Source of the DNA: an uncultured Prevotella sp. | Lineage (GTDB): Bacteria > Bacteroidota > Bacteroidia > Bacteroidales > Bacteroidaceae | Direction of reading: 5' to 3' | DNA: 9,809 nt | Assembly: GCA_946625715.1 (NCBI GenBank) | Contig: CAMOTK010000065.1 | Location: forward strand, 1-9,809 | Part shown: positions 5,786 to 9,809 of the stretch, piece after piece | Layout: each line of letters starts with the position of its first letter | How positions within the stretch are numbered: position 1 is the stretch's first letter | The notes under the pieces: model-generated | What the model was told of the DNA's origin: nothing | What the model saw: only the letters and a program-made list of their open reading frames with translations | The model's database searches: none | Position numbers and translations under genes: made by a program

Positions 5786-8212
5786 TTATTGATTTTTATC
5801 GGAAGTCTTCAGCAGCTTGCGCAGCGTCAGGATATTACGCCCGTCGACGCGCTCGTAGTTGATGGTATCCATCAGCTGGCGCACCAGATGGATGCCCAGT
5901 CCGCCGATGGGACGGTCTTCGGCCGACAAGGTGGTATCCACCTCGCCCTTGGCCGTCGGGTCGAAGGGCAAGCCTTGGTCGCTGATAACCACCTTCAGGC
6001 GCACGTCGTTGACCATGGCCTCAATATTGACCTCTCCAGACTGACCGGGCGGATAGGCGTAGTTCATCACGTTGACCACTGCTTCTTCAATAGCCAAGTT
6101 CATCTGCATGGTGGTCGTCATGTCAAAGCCAACCTCTTCGCAAACGCTGTCTACGAACTCAGCTAAACGCGGAACATCCTGCACATCGTTAGGCAGGGTG
6201 ATGCTGCGCACGAAATGCTCGTTGAGCTCTTGTTTTGTATACTGAATTGCTACCATTGTCAAATCATCGCTTTGCTCCGCCCTGCCCACAAAGGCAGCCA
6301 CGGCAGCCGTCATGTGTTCTATCAGCGGTTTGGGCAGATGCTTGTGCTTAGCCGCCACGTCGTCGATGGCGCTCTTGATGCGCTCTTGGCCAAACTGCCG
6401 GTTGTCGATGTCCATGGCTTCGGTCAGGCCATCGGTATAGAGGAAAATAGTAGTCATGTAGTCTATCTTCGTCTCCTGCATGTTGTACTTCCAGCCCGAC
6501 AGCACACCGAGGGGGATATTGGGCGCCACGGGCAGACTGCCGATGGTTTTGCCAATGAGTATCGGTGCATCGTGGCCGGCGTTGCAGTAGCGCAGACGTC
6601 CTGTAGGCAGGTCGAGCACACCGATGAAGAAGGTTACGAACATGCCCGACTCGTTGTCGACCGACAGACGCTCGTTGATGGCTTGCATGAGGCGCTCGGG
6701 CGAAGCCTCATGAGACGACACCGTGCGGAAGAGCGTTCGCGTGACGGCCATCACCAGCGATGCCGGCACGCCTTTGCCCGACACGTCGCCGATGCAGAAG
6801 AAGAGTTTCTCGTCGCGGGTGTAGAAGTCGAAGAGGTCGCCGCCAATGTTCTTGGCCGGCGTCAGCGTGGCAAAGACGTCGAACTTCTGGTTATCGTTGT
6901 CGTTATAGGTGGGAAATTCCTTTGGCAGCATGGCCATCTGAATGTCGCCGGCCACCTTCAGCTCACTCTCCATCGAGGCCTGATTGGCCGCCGTCTCGCT
7001 GAGTTCCTTCACGTAGCGTCTGAGCGAATGCTGCATGTACTCAAACGAGTCGCGCAGTCGCTGAATCTCGTCATGCGTATTGATGACGGGCAACTTGACG
7101 TTGAAGTTGCCGTCGGCAATTTTCTTGGCCGAGGCAGTCAGCTCCTTCAAGGGCCTGAGCTGAGCCCGAATCACGAAATACGTCACCACCGACACCGTCA
7201 GCACCATGAACAGCAGCAGGATGTCCATGTACATGTTCAGCATATTGGGGCGCTCCATGATTTTCGATTCCGGGAAGGTGAAGCTCACCGACCACATCAC
7301 GCGCTCAACGGGTGCATAATAGACTATCTGCGGCCCATTGATAGCTTCGTCGTCCTCACCCGCAGAGCTGACCATCGTCTTGAAGTACATGGTGTCGCTG
7401 CCCTTCTCCCAGCGCAGCATGCGTTCGGTCAGTTGCAGCACACGCGGGTCGTTATGCCGCTTGGCCATGGTGAAGGCGTTCACTCTCAAGATGCTTTCCG
7501 AGTCGGGATGACAGATGTAGTGGGCATCGCGGCTCAGCACACTGACCTGCGAGAAGGGGAACGGCTTGGCTTCCTCGACGAGGTCGCGCACCCAGCGCAG
7601 GTCTACGTCGGCACAGAGCACGGCATAGATGCTGCCGTCGTCCTCGTAGAGCGGCACGGAATAGGTCACCATGGGCCGATTGGTCGACATCGTGTCGAGA
7701 TACGGCAGACACCAGTAGCCACTGTTCTTGCGGTTGGTATAAATCCAGTTGCTGTCGGTCTCCAGATAGCAGAAGTTGTGCTCCGGCCCGCCTACCTCGT
7801 CTTCCTTGAGCATGCCGCCCTCGCGATAGATGGTCGGTGCGTAGTAGCGGCCTTCTGCCGGGAAGTAGTTGGCGCGGTAGAGCAGCGTCACGGCCGAAAT
7901 GTCCTCGTTGGCCTCTATCAGTCGGCGAAGGAGCGTATTGACCAGCACCTCGTGGGTGGCAAACATGTCGGCGTAGGAAGCGGCCGTCTCCACAGCCGTC
8001 TCCACATTCGACACGCGGTTGTCTATCACCTTGATGGCGCCATCCATCGAGCGACTGGCCTGTCGGGCTACTTCTCCGGCCACGACCTGCCTCACGCGAT
8101 AGTTCTCGTAGATGCCTTCCAGCAGCATGAGCACCCCCATCAGCGTCACCAGCAGGATACTGGTGCGGGTGGCCACTGAGAAGTTGTGGAGTTTATCGAG
8201 TATGACTGACAT
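5786..8212 (-). CDS. Membrane sensor with Cache, HAMP, SpoIIE/PP2C phosphatase and RsbW-type kinase domains
   Basis: This 808-aa protein joins sensing with both enzymes of a partner switch. A first transmembrane helix (about 15-33) is followed by a periplasmic region (about 40-320) resembling a double Cache sensor, then a second helix (about 328-348) and HAMP (about 349-402). A helical linker leads to a SpoIIE/RsbU PP2C phosphatase domain (about 440-660) with metal-binding acidic motifs GGDLFDF (Asp459), GDVSGKG (Asp476), YTDGLTEA (Asp594) and QSDDLTMV (Asp649/650). The C-terminus (about 670-805) is a GHKL/HATPase domain with the N-box NLAIEEAVVNVMNYAY, DQGLPFDP (Asp745) and IGGLGIHLV. The protein could thus dephosphorylate and phosphorylate the STAS protein encoded next. 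RsbW-type kinases need no phospho-accepting histidine. It starts 4 bases after the decarboxylase stop. The domain calls are firm; the ligand is unknown. Confidence 0.93.
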   Translation of the reverse strand: MSVILDKLHNFSVATRTSILLVTLMGVLMLLEGIYENYRVRQVVAGEVARQASRSMDGAIKVIDNRVSNVETAVETAASYADMFATHEVLVNTLLRRLIEANEDISAVTLLYRANYFPAEGRYYAPTIYREGGMLKEDEVGGPEHNFCYLETDSNWIYTNRKNSGYWCLPYLDTMSTNRPMVTYSVPLYEDDGSIYAVLCADVDLRWVRDLVEEAKPFPFSQVSVLSRDAHYICHPDSESILRVNAFTMAKRHNDPRVLQLTERMLRWEKGSDTMYFKTMVSSAGEDDEAINGPQIVYYAPVERVMWSVSFTFPESKIMERPNMLNMYMDILLLFMVLTVSVVTYFVIRAQLRPLKELTASAKKIADGNFNVKLPVINTHDEIQRLRDSFEYMQHSLRRYVKELSETAANQASMESELKVAGDIQMAMLPKEFPTYNDNDNQKFDVFATLTPAKNIGGDLFDFYTRDEKLFFCIGDVSGKGVPASLVMAVTRTLFRTVSSHEASPERLMQAINERLSVDNESGMFVTFFIGVLDLPTGRLRYCNAGHDAPILIGKTIGSLPVAPNIPLGVLSGWKYNMQETKIDYMTTIFLYTDGLTEAMDIDNRQFGQERIKSAIDDVAAKHKHLPKPLIEHMTAAVAAFVGRAEQSDDLTMVAIQYTKQELNEHFVRSITLPNDVQDVPRLAEFVDSVCEEVGFDMTTTMQMNLAIEEAVVNVMNYAYPPGQSGEVNIEAMVNDVRLKVVISDQGLPFDPTAKGEVDTTLSAEDRPIGGLGIHLVRQLMDTINYERVDGRNILTLRKLLKTSDKNQ

Positions 8213-8216
8213 AGAC

Positions 8217-9494
8217 CTATTTCTTTATGTTGGTTTCTTTCACTAAGTGTGCGTAGGCTTCGCCCATGAGCAGGAACTTCTCGCCGTGGAGCAGCGCTAC
8301 GTCGACGCCGCGCTGGAAAATCATGACGATGTCGGAACCGCCAAACTGGAAGTAGCCCATCTCGTCGCCGCGTTTCAACTGCTGGCCCACACGAAGCGTA
8401 GGCAGCCAGTTGACGCTGCATATCTGCGACATGCCCACGGGCAGCATGGCTACCAAGCCGTACTGCTCGGTGTCGATGATGGCGCAGGCACGGGTCTCTA
8501 CCATCTGGAAGCCCATCTCGTTCTTGTAGTAGTAGAGCTTCTGCTCGTTGTCCCAGAGCGTATAGCCGCCGCCGGCCGCCACGCCCGGTATGGTGCGCAG
8601 CTCTACAAGTCGCCCTTCGACGGGCGCATGGTAGCGGTGGTAGCAGTTCACGTCGAGAAACGTGTGGGTGAGCGTACCACCGGCAAAGGCGTCTTTATAC
8701 TGCGAGTCGCTGCCTATCAGCTGACCGATGTCGCTGAGCTTGGCAGTCTTGATTTGCAGGTCGGCAGGGTACACCAGCTGGTTGTCGTCGCCGATGCGCC
8801 ACAGCTGCTTCGGCCAAGCGTCGGCCGGGCTCACCACCTCGGCATGGGCATCGATGGGGCGCATGTCGGGCGAGGCCAGGCTGCGGGCAAAGAACTCGTT
8901 ATACGTGCGCCAGCGGTTGCCCTCGCCATACCAGCCTTTGTTCAGGCCCCAGTCGGGGTCGTCCTTCACAAGGTTGTAGTAGCTGTCGTTCCAGCTCGCT
9001 TCCGTGTCGAGCCACTGGCCCCAGCTGTTGGCATAGGTGGTCAGCCACGAGGCGAAAGGCTCCACAAACTCCACGGTGGGATAGTAGTAGCCGCGCCCCT
9101 TGAGCTCCTCGAGCGGCTGGTCGACCACAAACCAGAAGTAGCCAATGCCCTGGTCGGTGCGCCCGTAGAGCGACTGGCCGTAGACGGTGGGACTGGCCGT
9201 GGGCATCACGTCCCACGGCAGGCAGCGCACGTTGCGGTCGACGAAGTCGTAGAACTCGTCGAGCGTCTGTGCAGGATTATAGTTGCGGTCGGGATTGACG
9301 GTAGCAGCCTGCGCAATGGCATGTTCCAAGAGTCGCTTCACCTCGGCGTTCTCGTTGCAAATGTTCTGCAGCGCCACCACCGCTTCGGTGTGCGCCCCGC
9401 CGGCAGGCAGCTCGTCGGCATCGTCATGACAGGCCGTCAGCATAACTGCCGAAAGCACCATATAAAATAATAATAGGTGTAGCCTTTTCTTCAT
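8217..9494 (-). CDS. Phosphatidylserine decarboxylase-superfamily lipoprotein
   Basis: This 425-aa protein begins with a lipoprotein signal (lipobox LTAC, Cys22). The acidic HDDADE after the cysteine resembles the surface-export signal of Bacteroidota lipoproteins, so it may face outward. The C-terminal half matches the pyruvoyl-dependent phosphatidylserine decarboxylase superfamily: Asp225 in SPADA, His286 and His289 in YHRYHAPVEG, and Ser387 in FGGSD. By analogy with E. coli Psd (Asp90, His147, Ser254), Asp225, His289 and Ser387 would drive self-cleavage between Gly386 and Ser387, leaving a 39-residue pyruvoyl chain. The long N-terminal region and GGS site recall the PSDC-containing branch that includes fungal PsiD, a tryptophan decarboxylase, rather than short housekeeping Psd. 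Its substrate could be a lipid headgroup or an amino acid and cannot be read from sequence. It is the first gene of the sensor/STAS/synthetase operon. Confidence 0.85.
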   Translation of the reverse strand: MKKRLHLLLFYMVLSAVMLTACHDDADELPAGGAHTEAVVALQNICNENAEVKRLLEHAIAQAATVNPDRNYNPAQTLDEFYDFVDRNVRCLPWDVMPTASPTVYGQSLYGRTDQGIGYFWFVVDQPLEELKGRGYYYPTVEFVEPFASWLTTYANSWGQWLDTEASWNDSYYNLVKDDPDWGLNKGWYGEGNRWRTYNEFFARSLASPDMRPIDAHAEVVSPADAWPKQLWRIGDDNQLVYPADLQIKTAKLSDIGQLIGSDSQYKDAFAGGTLTHTFLDVNCYHRYHAPVEGRLVELRTIPGVAAGGGYTLWDNEQKLYYYKNEMGFQMVETRACAIIDTEQYGLVAMLPVGMSQICSVNWLPTLRVGQQLKRGDEMGYFQFGGSDIVMIFQRGVDVALLHGEKFLLMGEAYAHLVKETNIKK

Positions 9495-9496
9495 GA

Positions 9497-9511
9497 GCGT
9501 ATAATTATCGC
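9497..9511. promoter_or_regulatory. Imperfect palindrome just upstream of the lipoprotein start
   Basis: GCG(T)ATAATTATCGC is palindromic apart from one extra T, with a perfect ATAATTAT centre (9501-9508). It begins 2 bases before the lipoprotein start codon, where the - strand transcript should begin, so it could be an operator. Short AT-rich palindromes are common by chance, so this is tentative. Confidence 0.3.
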
Positions 9512-9514
9512 ATG

Positions 9515-9530
9515 CAAAAATACAAAATTA
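9515..9530 (-). promoter_or_regulatory. Candidate -7 boxes of the - strand operon promoter
   Basis: Read on the - strand, two adjacent matches to the Bacteroidota -7 consensus TAnnTTTG occur: TAATTTTG (9530-9523) and TATTTTTG (9522-9515). Neither has a good TTTG -33 element 19-21 bases upstream, so the exact box is uncertain. The position leaves a leader of roughly 10-20 bases before the lipoprotein start at 9494. This is the only intergenic region large enough to hold the operon promoter. Confidence 0.5.
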
Positions 9531-9540
9531 TTCCCAAATA

Positions 9541-9571
9541 CTTGAATATCCACTAAAAATTTGTACCTTTG
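9541..9571 (+). promoter_or_regulatory. Bacteroidota-type promoter of the MFS transporter gene
   Basis: A -7 box TACCTTTG (9564-9571) matches TAnnTTTG exactly. A -33 element CTTG (9541-9544), close to TTTG, lies 19 bases upstream, within the usual spacing for the primary sigma factor of this phylum. Transcription should start a few bases after 9571, giving a leader of about 30 AT-rich bases with no Shine-Dalgarno sequence before the start at 9608. Confidence 0.75.
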
Positions 9572-9607
9572 CAGGCAAAATAATTGAAAAAATTAAAGTT
9601 TTTATCT

Positions 9608-9809
9608 ATGACACAAGCAATTCAAAAGACATTGAGAGACTCTGCCGGCATGCGCTGGACAGCCCTCTTGCTGCTGGCGCTGGCCATGTTTTGCAGCTAC
9701 ATCTTCATGGACATCCTCTCTCCCATCAAGGACCTGATGCAGTCGGAGCGCGGTTGGGACTCTACGGCCTTCGGCACCATGCAGGGCGCCGAGGTGTTCC
9801 TCAACGTGT
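9608..9809 (+). CDS. MFS transporter, N-terminal part (3' end outside window)
   Basis: Sixty-seven codons are visible before the window ends. After a short cytoplasmic tail (residues 1-17), a strong hydrophobic helix follows (TALLLLALAMFCSYIFMDIL, about 18-37). Next comes a loop (SPIKDLMQSERGWDSTAFG) that looks like the first periplasmic loop and entry to helix 2 of major facilitator transporters. The tryptophan and following small residues resemble the W-s-x-x-x-f-G motif common there. The substrate cannot be inferred from this fragment. The gene is divergent from the lipoprotein operon and has its own recognisable promoter. Confidence 0.7.
   Translation, partial: MTQAIQKTLRDSAGMRWTALLLLALAMFCSYIFMDILSPIKDLMQSERGWDSTAFGTMQGAEVFLNV

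Noticed and set aside
6215..8179. A 654-codon open frame on the + strand, opposite the sensor phosphatase gene
   Set aside because: Its His/Val/Gly-rich, low-complexity translation has no recognisable domain, and the opposite strand encodes clear Cache, HAMP, PP2C and HATPase motifs. Long antisense frames are expected from this codon usage.
8247..9470. A 407-codon open frame on the + strand, opposite the decarboxylase gene
   Set aside because: The translation is again low-complexity with no family match, while the - strand shows a lipobox and the full decarboxylase motif set.
1..9809. Mobile elements, CRISPR arrays, tRNA or rRNA genes
   Set aside because: I saw no transposase or integrase motifs, spaced direct repeats, or tRNA/rRNA signature stretches. 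The window is filled by ordinary chromosomal genes.

Overview
This window looks like a chromosomal segment of a Bacteroidota bacterium, probably a Prevotellaceae member. Coding DNA is fairly GC-rich (CTG, ATC and AAC preferred) while intergenic DNA is very AT-rich. Starts lack Shine-Dalgarno sequences. The one good promoter has the Bacteroidota form, with a -7 box TAnnTTTG and a weak -33 TTG. The lipoprotein signal, QAQ-type signal peptide and DPP5-like peptidase also fit. There is no mobile element, rRNA, tRNA or CRISPR array, and no gene-free stretch over about 120 bases.

Left block, + strand (1-4388): the C-terminal part of the membrane insertase YidC, cut by the window edge; a UPF0371/DUF1846 protein of unknown function whose start overlaps the yidC stop (ATGA); and a secreted S9 peptidase resembling dipeptidyl-peptidase 5. 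All three read the same way with very short spacing and may form one transcription unit.

Right block, - strand (9494 down to 4360): four genes spaced by 4, 30 and 1 bases, almost certainly one operon. In order of transcription they encode (1) a lipoprotein of the phosphatidylserine decarboxylase superfamily with an intact autocleavage triad, (2) a membrane sensor with a periplasmic Cache-like domain, HAMP, SpoIIE/PP2C phosphatase and a C-terminal RsbW-type kinase domain, (3) a 100-aa STAS protein with the phosphorylatable serine, and (4) a RelA/SpoT-type synthetase without a hydrolase domain. Proteins 2 and 3 form a complete partner-switching module, and no sigma or anti-sigma gene is nearby. 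The most interesting hypothesis is that the STAS protein controls the adjacent nucleotide synthetase, so that an envelope signal sets (p)ppGpp or a related nucleotide product.

The two blocks converge with a 29-base overlap of coding ends at 4360-4388. Two inverted repeats just past the peptidase stop lie inside the synthetase reading frame. At the right edge, a 113-base divergent promoter region (9495-9607) separates the - strand operon from a + strand MFS transporter gene that runs out of the window.
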